A DNA stretch of 64,000 nt, taken from the NCBI GenBank assembly GCA_963281255.1, contig OY725500.1, forward strand, positions 1,488,001 through 1,552,000. The letters are read 5' to 3'. The position numbers and the translations under genes were made by a program. Positions within the stretch are counted from its first letter, which is position 1. Each line of letters opens with the position of its first letter. The notes below the pieces were generated by a model. The model worked only from the letters and a program-made list of their open reading frames with translations. It made no database searches and was not told the DNA's origin. This stretch comes from Aphrocallistes beatrix (Eukaryota; Porifera; Hexactinellida; Sceptrulophora; Aphrocallistidae). Below are positions 34,205 through 45,556 of this stretch, in pieces.

Positions 34205-35019
34205 ATAAATGAGCAACAGCAGCAGCATTTTTCGCTCTAAAAATAACCCATTGCACAACCCCCCCCCCCCTTCAGGTACCCACACTTGGCGCCTATGGTA
34301 CAGGCTATACAAACATTTCAACGTTGCCAAAGTTAATCTGACAAACTACAATAATGAGGTGAACTTAGACATAAATTCAACTTTTTACTGTATACCCATA
34401 AACGAGAGAAAAACTGATTGACTAATAATATGACATATAATATCACCGATGCCTCGGAATGTTTTCCCGTCATGTATGTAGGTTTAAATTTGGGCAGCAG
34501 GAAGCAATATAAAAAGTGAGGTGGATACAGTGTTGCCGCGGGAATGGGAATGACTTTAAGCCCATGGGAATTCCCTCATGTGGGAATATGTGGGCATTAT
34601 GTGGACATATGTGGGAATCAGTCGGGATTCTTGTTCTAAAACAAGTTTTGATATATAAATGTCTCAATTCGAAGTTTAATGAAACCATACATGTCAACTG
34701 TCCCATTTTTTCGCTCTTCTATTGAGCTAATTTTCACGAGCGTCCCGCTTTTACATGAAATTTCCCAATTATCCCCTGTTTTTTTTATTATATGTATAAT
34801 ATACTTTCCTATTGAGTCCCGCTTTCATCATTGCTCAAGTTGGCATGTATGTGAAACATATTTCATTGTATGAAGTACATATCCTCATATCCGGGGCGAT
34901 TATGAATGTTTAGTCCCATTGAGAAAAATGATTATTTTCAATAATTATAACCATGTGATTGGATAAATGGTAGAAGGGGAGAGGTGCTACAAGAATTATT
35001 TTAAGGAGTAGCAAGGGGT

Positions 35020-35209
35020 CAAGGGACCATCTTGGAAGCGAGACGCTCCTTTAGGCATATGATTTTAAGTCCGAAAGTGCTTAGGAGTGTAAAAATTAGA
35101 ATATTACCGAATTTACTCTACATTATAATGTTATTTATCGATTTAGGCGTATGAAAATTTAGTGGTTTGAGACTAGGAACAAATTTCTGGAGGGCTGTAT
35201 AATACCCTG
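35020..35209. mobile_element. Short hAT-like MITE (AGGAGCG family), copy 2
   Basis: Ends CAAGGGACCATC and GTATAATACCCTG, perfect 8-bp TSD CAAGGGGT at 35012-35019 and 35210-35217. Confidence 0.9.
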
Positions 35210-35434
35210 CAAGGGGTAGCAGTAGCACCTTCTTTAGGAGGGGGCGATAATTCGAGAGCCGGCTACTATCTGAGTATATACAGTATTTAAATTTGTAATC
35301 AATTAAGCTACCTATTCAATTTCAACTGTGGGATAAATCAGCATTAGATACATTTGATGAGTGTGTTAAATGAAAGAAATAACAGTACGTATAATTAATG
35401 ATGAGCAATTGTATACTAATTAGCTACAACTACA

Positions 35435-36577
35435 CTACTCCTGAACCGTGCTAGCATATCCACTGCAATCGTTAGTAGGTCTGTACTTGGAGTAATAATC
35501 ACAATGGTCCCTTCTCAGCACACAGCACACAAACCAAGGTAGGATATCGTATATGATGTGCATAATGGGGCAGTATTGAGGACTGTATGTATCCGCAGTG
35601 CCAGACCCAAATGTCCCCAAGTTGACACTTTTATCAGGATTGTAGCAACACTGCTCGCTAGACCCACTTTCGCTACTCACTGATCTGTAGCAGCGCTCTA
35701 CGCCAGGATGGAAGAAGTCCCTGAGCGGGTAGTCCTCTTCCAGCGTGTAGCCGCTGTCTGAGTCTGCCTGTGTGCTGATACACGGGCATGGTAGTAGGCC
35801 TTGAGGGGTCTGCTGCAGGATGTCATCGAACTGGTAACAGACGGAGACAGGGAGAGCTGTGAATTGAATCATCAGAGCAGGGCCTGTGAAGTAGAAGTTC
35901 GGGTTCCTACCGAACAAAATGTACGATCCAACTGTCAGTGGAAAGCTATATAACAGACCATTTATTGTCAAACTTGATAAATTAAAAGATAAAGTTCCAG
36001 AATTCTCCACATCTTCCAATAACACAATGGTGGAGTCCCATTCATATGAAGACTTTGATATTGGATCTAGAACTATGAGCAAACTTAGAGTCAAATATTT
36101 GTCGTGAATCAGCTCTTTATTCCAGGTTAACGTCTCTATTTTGTCTGCTGTGAAATCAATAACAAAACTTAGCTCATCTTCTACCGTAATAAACGGCAAC
36201 AAAATATCCAAATCTTCAACGAATACTTCTCCCTTGTAAGGAAATGACTCTCCGCTGTCAATGGAGAGGTGGACAGTTGTAGGACCTAGATAGAATAACG
36301 GCGGAGTGTAGAAAACTATTTGAGTGGGGCTTAATTGGGTTGCTTCGATTGTTTGGGAAGATGAACCAAATTTAGATCTAACTTTTGAAACATCAGTTTG
36401 ATTAGGTAGGCATTGCAAGTCAATGATCAGTTCTTCTCCTCCTAATTGTCGTATGTAGTAGGGATCCGAACTGAGAATGTTCTCGTTTGTGGATAGAAAA
36501 CTTGCATGTTGGTTTTCATCAAAACACAAAGACAGAGTGAACATACATATGACCAGGTAAGACAGCAGATGCTTCAT
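35435..36577 (-). CDS. Secreted IPT/TIG-like plus AMOP-domain protein
   Basis: A 380-residue uninterrupted frame from ATG 36577 to TAG. Residues 1-18 are a signal peptide (MKHLLSYLVICMFTLSLC). Residues about 38-120 look like an IPT/TIG immunoglobulin-like fold (YYIRQLGGEELIIDLQC, IVFYTPPLFYLGPTTVHL). Residues about 247-378 are an AMOP domain: CYQFDDIL, PCPCISTQAD, DFFHPGVERCYRS, EQCCYN, DILPWFVCC, RPTNDCSGY, with the expected cysteines. AMOP occurs in MUC4, SUSD2 and isthmin-type extracellular adhesion proteins; here there is no VWD, sushi or membrane segment, so a soluble secreted adhesion or matrix protein is inferred. Potential N-glycosylation sites are NQT (59) and NLS (199). A 1-kb palindromic transposon ends 20 bases upstream of the ATG. 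Confidence 0.85.
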   Translation of the reverse strand: MKHLLSYLVICMFTLSLCFDENQHASFLSTNENILSSDPYYIRQLGGEELIIDLQCLPNQTDVSKVRSKFGSSSQTIEATQLSPTQIVFYTPPLFYLGPTTVHLSIDSGESFPYKGEVFVEDLDILLPFITVEDELSFVIDFTADKIETLTWNKELIHDKYLTLSLLIVLDPISKSSYEWDSTIVLLEDVENSGTLSFNLSSLTINGLLYSFPLTVGSYILFGRNPNFYFTGPALMIQFTALPVSVCYQFDDILQQTPQGLLPCPCISTQADSDSGYTLEEDYPLRDFFHPGVERCYRSVSSESGSSEQCCYNPDKSVNLGTFGSGTADTYSPQYCPIMHIIYDILPWFVCCVLRRDHCDYYSKYRPTNDCSGYASTVQE

Positions 36578-36597
36578 GCTAATATAATAGGTATAAG

Positions 36598-37660
36598 CAT
36601 AGCCTACTATACATAAGGCCTCAAAACTGATTGTGGATTTTGGATCAGGGATGCGGAGGAAGACCGTTGAATTAATGCATGAGCTGCCTTAAATCATTTA
36701 CAAAGCACAATAGAGCTTAGGAATATATTATCAGCATATATAAATATGGTGTCAAAGTACCCATATCCATTGTTAAAAATTTGATTAGTCACCATATGGT
36801 TGCGCAATAGGTTATATTTGTGACAAATTTGGTGATTTTCAGAGGCCGTTTAGGGGCACTTCTAAGTGTTTTTACTGTAAAATGTTTCGCATAGAACAGA
36901 TATGAATGGGTTAATACGAAAATTTTGGAATTTTTTCATGGAATGTTGGTACATTCCAGTGTTGCTATGGAAACGTGTTTTGGTCAGTTTGGGTCATATC
37001 TTGAAAACCACAAGAGCTAGACATTTAAATGTAATTCCATTTGATTGGAAATATACTACTTCCTATTAAGTGATAATATAATTTCAACCTCTAAATTCAA
37101 AGGTTTATGAGATAATCGACAAATTATCAAATGTGACCAATATGGTACATTGTCGAATATCTCATAAACTATTGAATTTAGAGGTCGAAATTATATTATC
37201 ACTTAATAGGAAGTAGTATATTCGCTATCAAATGGAATTACATTTGAATGTGTAGCCATTGCAGTTTTCAAGATATAACGCCAACTGACCAAAACACGTT
37301 TCCATAGCAACACTGGAATGTACCAACATTCAATGAAATTATTAACCCATTCACATCTCAGTTCTATGCGAAAAATTTTACAGTAAAAACACTTAGAAGT
37401 GCCCCTAAACGGCCTCTGAAAATCACCAAATTTGTCACAAATATAACATATTGCGCAACCATATGGTGACTAATCAAATTTTTAACAACGGATATGGGTA
37501 CTTTGCCACCATATTTATATATGCTGATAATACATTCCTAAGCTCTATTGTGCTTTGTAAATGATTTAAGGCAGCTCATGCATTAGTTCAACGGTCTTCC
37601 TCCGCATCCCTGGTCCAAAATCCACAATCAGTTGTGAGGCCTTATGTATAGTAGGCTATG
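36598..37660. mobile_element. CATAGCCTACT palindromic element, copy B
   Basis: 1063 bp, arms of about 520 bp. Ends CATAGCCTACTATACATAAG and complement. Perfect 7-bp TSD GTATAAG at 36591-36597 and 37661-37667. It sits immediately 5' of the AMOP gene. Confidence 0.95.
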
Positions 37661-37668
37661 GTATAAGG

Positions 37669-37816
37669 TACAATATATACTCGAATGGTAGCCAGCCCTC
37701 AAATAATCGCCCCCCAAAGTGGGTGCGAACTTTTCTTTTTCCTTCTCTAAAATCTGAAATATTAATGTTTCCAAAAATTAATAATCGTCCGGCTACTACT
37801 CGCGTATATACGGTTT
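37669..37816. mobile_element. Small MITE (TAGCCGG...ATAATCG type)
   Basis: Left end TATACTCGAATGGTAGCCAG and right end CGGCTACTACTCGCGTATAT are inverted copies with AATAATCG inside both. Half copies appear near 31665-31710 and 35230-35280. Confidence 0.6.
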
Positions 37817-38247
37817 AGTAAGGAATTCATTAATATATATTTACTAATTAAGATATAATTACGCGCGTTGAAATCTATATATAATTGAGAGATTAAGTAA
37901 TCGTTCTTCTTTTGTTCATTTTTTGTACTCGAAATTAAATCTGTTCGTTAGTATCGTAAAGTCTTATTACTACTACTAATAGCCGTAAAGTCTTATTACT
38001 AATAGCCGCTGGACTCGTACTAGTATATTTGGTAACAGAGAGTGGATATGGCAAATGCAAACGTACAGGCTGACAAATTTGAGAGCGGTGAGGAAGAATA
38101 TATTTTTGAACATTTGAAATTTGCTCGCGGGCCACATTTCCCTGGCAACGCATGAATGTGTGAACATTCCGAAGACTAGGAAATATTTTTTGTTATTTTA
38201 TCAAAATCCTTAACATACTATTTTACCATGATTTAAAAATATAAGTG

Positions 38248-38422
38248 TGTCACGCGTATAACTCGAAGTGTAATAATTGACAAGGTTAGTATACAACAAT
38301 AAAGAAATCTAGTTCAGTATTCGTACAAAGGAAATGAAACTAATGCCGATACAGGGACTAAGTAGTAGGTTATATATTTGGTTACTTAACAATATACTAT
38401 GTGTACTGAAATACTGCTAACA
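38248..38422 (-). repeat. 3' LTR of element 2
   Basis: 175 bp, differing from the 5' LTR at one position (AATAATTGAC here, AATAACTGAC there, plus-strand reading). Confidence 0.97.
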
Positions 38423-38433
38423 TCACCTCCCTT

Positions 38434-41400
38434 TTAATTCCTTCCATCCCGGTGCTGATTTCGTTCCACGGTCCCAGTTGGTATTCTTTCCCCTCTCTTG
38501 GGTATCTTATCCCATGGAATGAAATCATCAAACTGTTTGGCCTTCCTGTTACTTAAGGGATATCTCCTCCCAACTGGGGGAACTTCCTCTTCCGACGTAT
38601 TTGTTGTTGCCTCTTCTCCCTCACTGAATCCATTCCCCGAATCCAACCCAACATTCTATTCTGTTCAGACTGCGTTCCTGGATCTTGATTCTCTTCATTC
38701 AGGATTAAGCCATCAGGTTGATCACTATCATCGTCATGACCATTATTCAAAGGATAATTCACCACAACTGGAGAATTCCCACTATATACCTTGCACCTGT
38801 CGAGATGGACCCATTTTTCTCGATCTCGAATCCGCGAACCCCTATTATTTCGAGCCTGTTTCCGAATCCTTATCTTCACGTCTGGCCCTTTCTTGTCCAG
38901 AACCTCGTACGGACCGTCGTACCTTGGGTCTAATGCGTCATGTCTAGCGGAATTCCATAACATCACCGTCTCCTCTCTCGACTTGTGTCTCGGCTCTTTT
39001 TTTCGTTTACCCCTTCTCTTGACTTCGTTAAAGCCTGCTCAATACTCTCTCTGGCCATGGCATGTAATGCTGCCTGCGTTTCCTTCAATTTCCCCAGGTA
39101 CTCACCATGTGAGTTCGGGATATCATTCTCGAGGTTCTCACACCATAGGTTCAGAGGCGAACGTGGTTGCCTTCCATATGTTAGCTGGTAGGGTGGGATT
39201 TTACTTGATGCATTAGACATGCAATTGCAATGGAAGCTGACCTCCTGGAGCAATGACGGCCAAGACCCTTTTCCTAACTGGCGGTCCAACATAAGGCATA
39301 GCATAACTTGTTTTACAAATCCGACATTTCGTTCAGCCATACCGTTGCATTGAGGATGATAAGGGGTAGAACGCCGTTTATCGATATTCAGCGAAGCACA
39401 GAACTTCCGGAATTCGATCCCATCGAGCTGTGCTCCTTGATCTGTAACCAGAATCTCAGGCACTCCATAACCCCTGTAGAACCACCCTTGTTCAAACGCA
39501 GTGATTACCCCTCCCGTCGTCTGGTCACGGAGTGGCATCACTTCAATTAGACGTGTGAAAAGGTCCACAATGACCAGGAAATATCTGTACTCACCATCAG
39601 CCCAGGGTAGCGTGCCAATGTCCATTGCTACTGCTCTACCAGGGTAGTCATTTCCAAGCAGCATTGACCGTATTGGTTCCCTCGATTGGTGAGATGGCTT
39701 GACTCGTTGGCATGTTACGCATCCCCGACAGTATAGCTTCGCATCCCTCGCCATCTTAGGCCAGTAGTAATAGCTCCGTCGCAGGGCTTCTAGGGTTCCT
39801 GCCATTCCGAAATGACCTAGTGCATGCACTCTTTCCAGTACCTCCTTCCTTAATACAGTAGGGACCACGAATCGATGTTCGAAGTATAGTACTCCTTCCT
39901 TGAGATACAAATGGCTAGACACCTTCTTCAATTGCCCTGTCTCTACACTCCCCAAGTCATACCACTGCTGGACCGCCTTCTGTATAACGGGATCCCTCAA
40001 CTGCTCCCGCACAATCCGCTTGAGGACTCTTTCTGCTGTTCCAACTGCGTATACATGTCCCTCAAACTCCGCTTCATCGTCCACTTTTCTGTCCCGCTCG
40101 AGGTGAGGGATTCGGCTGAGGCAGTCGGCCGTTTGATTCAAACTTCCTGGACGATATTCCACTCTGTATGGCAGTGACTCCAGTTCTAAAATCCATCGCG
40201 CATACGTGTGGCGAGGATCCTTCTGACTCCTCAGCCACTGAAGGGGGCAGTGATCAGTGAGAAAACGACTTCGCTCGCTGCTCTTAGATATACTGACCAC
40301 TTCCTCGCAGCTGACACCAAGGCCCACGCCTCCAACTGCCCCGCACTATAACTCTTCTGCGAAGGACTTAAGGAGGAAGAATAATAGCAAATAGGGCGGA
40401 GCTTGCTCGTTGCTGGATCCCTTTGTGAAAGTACTGCTCCGACTCCGGTTGCGCTGGCGTCTACTTCGACATAGAATGCTTTATTCCATTGAGGGAATGC
40501 TAACACGACAGGCTCATTTGTCAACCTATCCCTTAACGTTGCAAAGGCCAGCTCGCATTCTGGGGTCCACTTCCACCGTGACCCCTTTTCGGTTAGCTTG
40601 TATAACGGGGCTGCAATATTCGCCATCTTCGGAATATAACAACGATAGTAGTTGAGAGTTCCCAAAATCGTTGGAGCTCCCGCACAGATCCCGGGTTTGG
40701 GAATGACTTAACTCTATCTAGATACGACATAACCGGCTCTCTACCGCGGTTAGAGATATGATGACCAAGAAATTCACACTCCCAATAGGCCAGGCGGCAT
40801 TTATCCTCCCGTAATTGTATACCCCTATCTTGGAGACGTCTGAATACTTCGCGCAGGTGTTTAATGTGATCATCGAAATTTACGGAAAAGATGAGGATAT
40901 CGTCTATGTAGCTTTCCGCTGATTTGATTCCTTGTAAAGTATTATCCATTAACCGCTGGAAAGTAGCTCCCGAGTTAACCATTCCAAAAGGCATCACCAG
41001 CATCTCGTACAAACCTCTCGGTGTGTGGAACGCCGTCTTTTCTATGTCTTGCTCTCTCATGGGAACGCACCAGTATGCACTAGCCACATCGAGGCAAGAG
41101 AAGTATCGACTTCCTTCTAGCTTGTCCAAAATTGATAGAGGGTTCGGGGGGCCGTATGCATCTCTTTTGGTAACGGAATTCAGTAGTCGCATTCTTCCGT
41201 CTTTTTTACGCACGAGGACTACGTCACCTCCCCATGGCGACTTGGAGGGTCTACATATGCCATTCTCGCACATTTCGTCAACTTGTCTCGTAATCTCCTT
41301 TGCGTTGACCCAATCCTTGGCCTGCTGTCTGACTTCCATTGGAAGCTGACTGATCATGAACATACAAACCTGTTTCGTACTCAAACCGGCTCTCAGTCCT

Positions 41401-41726
41401 TCTTCTAGGTATTGGGCAAAGAAGTCATAGACCTGCTCTCCTACCGGCCAAACTAACAGGCGGAATCTCCCTATAGCTTCGAATATATCGGCAGGCGGGT
41501 CGAGGCGCTCTTTTAATAACTTGAAAGCATTTTCCAACGTATCTTTCTGAATTGCTTCTAAAACTACTCTTTCCTCCAGCTTTCCTCGGCATAGATACGC
41601 AGGTAGGAGCCTCTTAGCTGCTGCTTCCTCAAGAGAAACCACACTTGCTCGAAATTTCGGTTCCCAATCCGCTATCTTCTGCCCTTGACGTAAAGGGGGA
41701 ATGGAAACTGTTAAGGGAGTTGCCAT
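38434..41726 (-). pseudogene. gag-pol: Gag-pol of element 2 with deletion and frameshifts
   Basis: The gag-like N-terminus (41726 onward, MATPLTVSIPPLRQGQKI) runs straight into RT at about residue 150 (WVNAKEITRQVDEMCENGIC, RPSKSPWGGDVVLVRKKDG). The nucleocapsid zinc knuckle, protease and RT N-terminus are therefore deleted. RT keeps FSCLDVASAYW and the YIDD active site. Frame changes occur near 40640, 40270, 38960 and 38560. RNase H (40665-40231 on) and integrase (catalytic Asp in AMDIGTLPWADG, Asp in LVTDQGAQ, Glu in HPQCNGMAERN) follow, then a C-terminal region to 38434. Not functional as it stands. Confidence 0.92.
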
Positions 41727-41736
41727 TCAAGAAAAC

Positions 41737-41747
41737 GAACTAGATTT
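41737..41747 (-). promoter_or_regulatory. Putative self-priming primer-binding site of element 2
   Basis: One base inside the 5' LTR the sense strand reads AAATCTAGTTC. Its exact complement, GAACTAGATTT in sense, lies inside the LTR (plus-strand positions 41806-41816, and 38305-38315 in the other LTR). No TGG-starting tRNA-complementary site is at the usual position. This is the arrangement of Tf1-type self-primed elements. Transcription would have to begin at or near that LTR position; a TATATA lies about 55 bases upstream, further than usual. Confidence 0.6.
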
Positions 41748-41748
41748 A

Positions 41749-41923
41749 TGTCACGCGTATAACTCGAAGTGTAATAACTGACAAGGTTAGTATACAACAA
41801 TAAAGAAATCTAGTTCAGTATTCGTACAAAGGAAATGAAACTAATGCCGATACAGGGACTAAGTAGTAGGTTATATATTTGGTTACTTAACAATATACTA
41901 TGTGTACTGAAATACTGCTAACA
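41749..41923 (-). repeat. 5' LTR of element 2
   Basis: 175 bp, TGTTAGCAG...GTGACA on the sense strand. Confidence 0.97.
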
Positions 41924-41927
41924 AGTG

Positions 41928-42360
41928 CACCATTGCCTTAGTGTATTGAATACTATGGCTAAAGAAAAACTCCGTTACTAGTTCCTGTAGTTACGTTTGA
42001 CTAATATATACACTTTTACCAGTTTTGGATTCTCCCCACCCTTATTTGGCATCATTTATGACTATATATTTTAAAACCGATTTTTTCATTAGAACCCTAA
42101 TTCTCAGAGGAACCAACAAGAGCGATGTATGTGAGGTACGATAACCATCCGGCCGACAGTTTCGTGACAGCATTGCCAGTGCTCGACAGAATTCAAATTT
42201 GGTGTTATCTTAACTACCTTTCCCTTTTTCTGGGGACTGGCTAAGAAGCACACAACTTATAAATGACTATATAATAGACCAGGAGTCTTAACCAGGGGGA
42301 AATATTAGGTTCCCAGGGAGAAATTTTATTGGGAAAATAAATTAGAATAATAAAATAGGG
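41928..42360. other. No recognisable feature
   Basis: AT-rich sequence between element 2 and palindromic copy C; nothing supported. Confidence 0.4.
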
Positions 42361-42522
42361 CATAGCCTACTGTATATAAGGCCTCACAGTAGCTTTCGGA
42401 TTTTGGACTAGGGATGCGGTAGAAGATGGTTGAACTAATACATGAGCTGCCTTAAATCATCATATCTTGAAAACCGCGATAGCTAGATTTTCAAATGTAA
42501 TTATATTTGATAGCGAATAGAC

Positions 42523-43897
42523 CAGGCTTGGACCGGGTCAAGATTTCCTGACCGGGTGACCCGGCTGACCAGGTAAGCTCTGACCCGGTTAAAAGCTATG
42601 TTATTTCGATATATGATATTTACTATATTTAAGTGAACACTAAGGCTAATATTGATATTTACTAAATTTAAGTGAACACTAATAAGATATAATATATAAC
42701 TAATATTGACTGAATATTTATGACTTTACAAACCGATAAAATCTAATTATCTATAAAGCCCACCATACACGATGCAACTTTGTTGCATGCAACAAGTCAA
42801 CATACACGATGCAACAATGTTGCATGCAACACTATTTCCGTGCAACTTTGTTGCATGAAATATTCATTCTCGCGCAACTTGTTGTATGGAAAATCATATT
42901 GTTGTGTACAGTATGCATATACTAATTTATAAATATAATTGTAATTGATAAATAGTTATTTTCAATCCCATATTATGATTTCAAAAAAGTCTTCTCGTTT
43001 CCTCATTCTTGATTACTTTACTTTGACGGAGGTTGTAAAGATAAGGCCGTACTTGATACAAATCTATATATAAATCAAGTTTTTCGTCTGTCCAGTGATA
43101 ATAAGGTTTGGCAATTTTGGTTTACAATTTGGTTATTGAATGGATCGACTTTATCATATACAGCAGAGCTGTCCAACTATATTTACTTCGGGCCGCAACT
43201 GCTTCATACCATTTAGTGGCGGGCCGCAATACAGGGGCGTGCACTCGGGATGGGTATTAATAGAGCATTTTGGACAATTTGTATCGTGAACAATAGAAGC
43301 TGATATCTATTGAAAAGAATTGGTAGGACCATGGTCTATCAGCCCTATGTCCTTATGTCCCTACCAGAACTTATAGCCATATACTATAACGAATGATAAA
43401 ATCATGGCGCGAATAATACTTGTGGAAGAAAACGAGATGCATGATATGGAAAAATTTGGAGAATTTGTCTAAAAGTGGGTAAAAAAGGGGGAGATTGAAG
43501 CAGGCAACGCGGGCCGCCTGTTAGACAGCGCTGATATACGTAAAGGAATTTACTACAAGTACAAGTATTTTTATTGAAAGTGTTCCCTTGTTGCTTACTT
43601 GATTGAAATCCTAACCTCACTTTAGTACTAAAGTTATCTCGATTTAACCATCTGCTATCAGTTGTGGTTTTCAATACTAAACAATTAGGAAAAACAGGTA
43701 TTTTGAAATTCCATGCAACTTTGTTGCATGAAAAATTCACCATATACGATGCAACAATGTTGCATGCAACTTTGTTGCATCGTGTATGGTGGGCTTAAGG
43801 ATATAAACCGGGTCAAGTCAAAATCAGTGACCCGGTTCTGACCCGGAAATTTATTGAAAATAGTGACCCGGTCTATTCGTGACCCGGTCCAAGCCTG
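42523..43897. mobile_element. hAT-like non-autonomous element (CAGGCTTGGACCGGGTCA)
   Basis: Ends CAGGCTTGGACCGGGTCA and TGACCCGGTCCAAGCCTG. TSD GAATAGAC and GAATAGAT (8 bp, one mismatch). Subterminal TGACCCGG repeats. Its centre is occupied by 42757-43795. Confidence 0.9.
42757..43795. mobile_element. PIF/Harbinger-like non-autonomous element
   Basis: 1039 bp, TIRs AGCCCACCATACACGATGCA and, reversed, the same sequence, target duplication TAA at 42754-42756 and 43796-43798. TGTTGCATGCAAC palindromes recur at both ends. The 3-bp TAA duplication fits PIF/Harbinger; no transposase is present. Confidence 0.85.
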
Positions 43898-44379
43898 GAA
43901 TAGATTACTTCCTATTGAGCGATAATATAATTTCGACGTCTAAGTTCAATGGTTTATAAGGTATTCGATTACCAAATGTAACCAGTATTATAAATTGATT
44001 AATAACTCGTAAACCATTGAATTCAGACAAAAATTATATTATCACTTAATAGGAAGTAACCAAAACATGTTTCCATAGCAACACTGGAATGTAGCAACAT
44101 TCCGTGAAAAAAAATCACATTTTTCGCATCAACCCATTCATATCTCAGTTCTATGCTAAAAAAATTATAATAAAAACACTTAGAAATGCCCTTAAACGCC
44201 CTCTGAAAATCACTAAATTTTTCACAAATATAACCTATTGCGCAATCATATGGTGACTAGTCTAAATTTTTACAACGGATATGGGTACTTTGACACCATA
44301 TTATATATGCTGGTAATACATTCCTAAGCTTTATTGTGCTTAGTTAAAGATTTAAGGCAGCTCATGTATTAGTACAACC

Positions 44380-44571
44380 CAAGGGATTATCTAGGAGCGC
44401 GAGACGCTCCTTTAGGCGTATGATTTTAAGCCGCAATGTGTTTAGGAGCGTAAAAATTCAGAAAAATACCCAATTTAGTCAATATTATGATGTTATTTAG
44501 CGATTTAGGAGTATGAAAATTTAGAAATTTTAGATTAGGAGCGTATCTCTGGAAGGCTGTATAATACCCTG
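44380..44571. mobile_element. Short hAT-like MITE (AGGAGCG family), copy 3
   Basis: 192 bp, ends CAAGGGATTATC and GTATAATACCCTG, perfect 8-bp TSD GTACAACC on both sides. Confidence 0.95.
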
Positions 44572-44881
44572 GTACAACCATCTTCTACCGCATCCCTAGT
44601 CCCATCTTCTACCGCATCAAAATCCGCAAGTTACTGTGAGGCCTTATATACAGTAGGCTATGAATAGGGGAATAAATTTAAACAAATCACATAACCACAT
44701 ATAGTACGTATGTATTTACAGCTAATAAATAGTATGTCCAAGGTTAATTTTTTCATTATCTGATCTGACCAGCATTTTCAGTCCAAACCAGCATGATCAT
44801 AAAATTTATCTTTTGAAAAAACAATAAACTAGGCATTCAAATACAGTTGAATTCTTTGGTTTTTGACCTATCTGTGGGATA

Positions 44882-45540
44882 CAGTGGAACCTGTATATAA
44901 CGGCCACCCAAGGGACTGGACAAAATTGGCCGTTATACACAGGTGACCATTATATACCGGTGATTGTCTCAATCCCCAAAAGGAATCAACGTAGTGCAAT
45001 AAATATAAGTTTTTAGAAATCCATTACTTGAAGTAATTTCATGAAACTTGTTTATCGTTCGTAACAGGTCCTGCATTAACCCTGGAACAATTTGGGAAAT
45101 TGAAAGTGAAAGTGAAAGTTAATTGAAAGTGAAAATGAAGGTGGGGTCATTTCTATTTATACCTTTGACCCCAAAGTCGTTCCAGGGTTTTAACCCGAGG
45201 ATTACTTGGGGTCAAAGGTATAAATAGAAATGACCCAGCTTTCACTTTCATTTTCAGTTTACTTTCAATTCAACATTCCTGGACGTGCTCGGGTTAAACA
45301 CATAAAAAAGTGAAAAAGATCATGGCCGTTATAGACAGGTAGTGGTCGTTATAGGCAGGTAGTGGCCGTTATAGACAGGTGATGGCCGTTATACACAGTT
45401 TTAGGGTCAGTAAGGGACTACAAACGGGTGACCGCTATACACAGGTTCAATATTATGGAATTTCGGACGGGACTGTTCATTGGTGACCGCTATAGACGGG
45501 TGACCGTTATATAGAGTGGCCGTTATAGCAGGTTCGACTG
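44882..45540. mobile_element. Pogo-like MITE, copy 3, with nested palindrome
   Basis: Same ends as 16832-17274, TA on both sides. Lengthened by the insertion 45080-45293. Confidence 0.9.
45080..45293. mobile_element. TTAA-flanked palindromic MITE
   Basis: 214 bp between TTAA (45076-45079 and 45294-45297). The inner arms (GGGTCATTTCTATTTATACC and its complement) match almost exactly; the outer part contains GAAAGTGAAAGTGAAAGT repeats. Its absence from copies 1 and 2 of the host MITE defines the insertion. Confidence 0.85.
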
Positions 45541-45556
45541 TATATATATATATTAA

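Larger units (their letters stand above)
38248..41923 (-). mobile_element. Ty3/gypsy-type LTR retrotransposon, internally deleted but young (element 2)
   Basis: Complete ends: 175-bp LTRs (38248-38422 and 41749-41923), TG...CA termini, 4-bp TSD AGTG (38244-38247 and 41924-41927), polypurine tract AAAAGGGAGGTGA beside the 3' LTR, and a putative self-complementary primer-binding site beside the 5' LTR. I count one mismatch between the two LTRs, so insertion was recent. The coding region is nonetheless deleted and frameshifted. Confidence 0.95.
42361..44662. mobile_element. CATAGCCTACT palindromic element, copy C, with three insertions
   Basis: Perfect 7-bp TSD AATAGGG at 42354-42360 and 44663-44669. 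The left arm is mostly lost by an internal deletion after about 42460; the right arm continues to CAGTAGGCTATG. It hosts a hAT element (42523-43897), which hosts a PIF-like element (42757-43795), and separately a short hAT MITE (44380-44571). Confidence 0.95.

Noticed and set aside
43402-43743. 113-residue minus-strand frame inside the PIF-like element
   Set aside because: No resemblance to PIF transposase or the Myb-like partner, and not conserved in composition; taken as chance.
45095-45130. GAAAGT repeats as an interferon-type or other enhancer
   Set aside because: Confined to a TTAA-flanked palindrome nested in a MITE; no gene nearby to support a regulatory reading.
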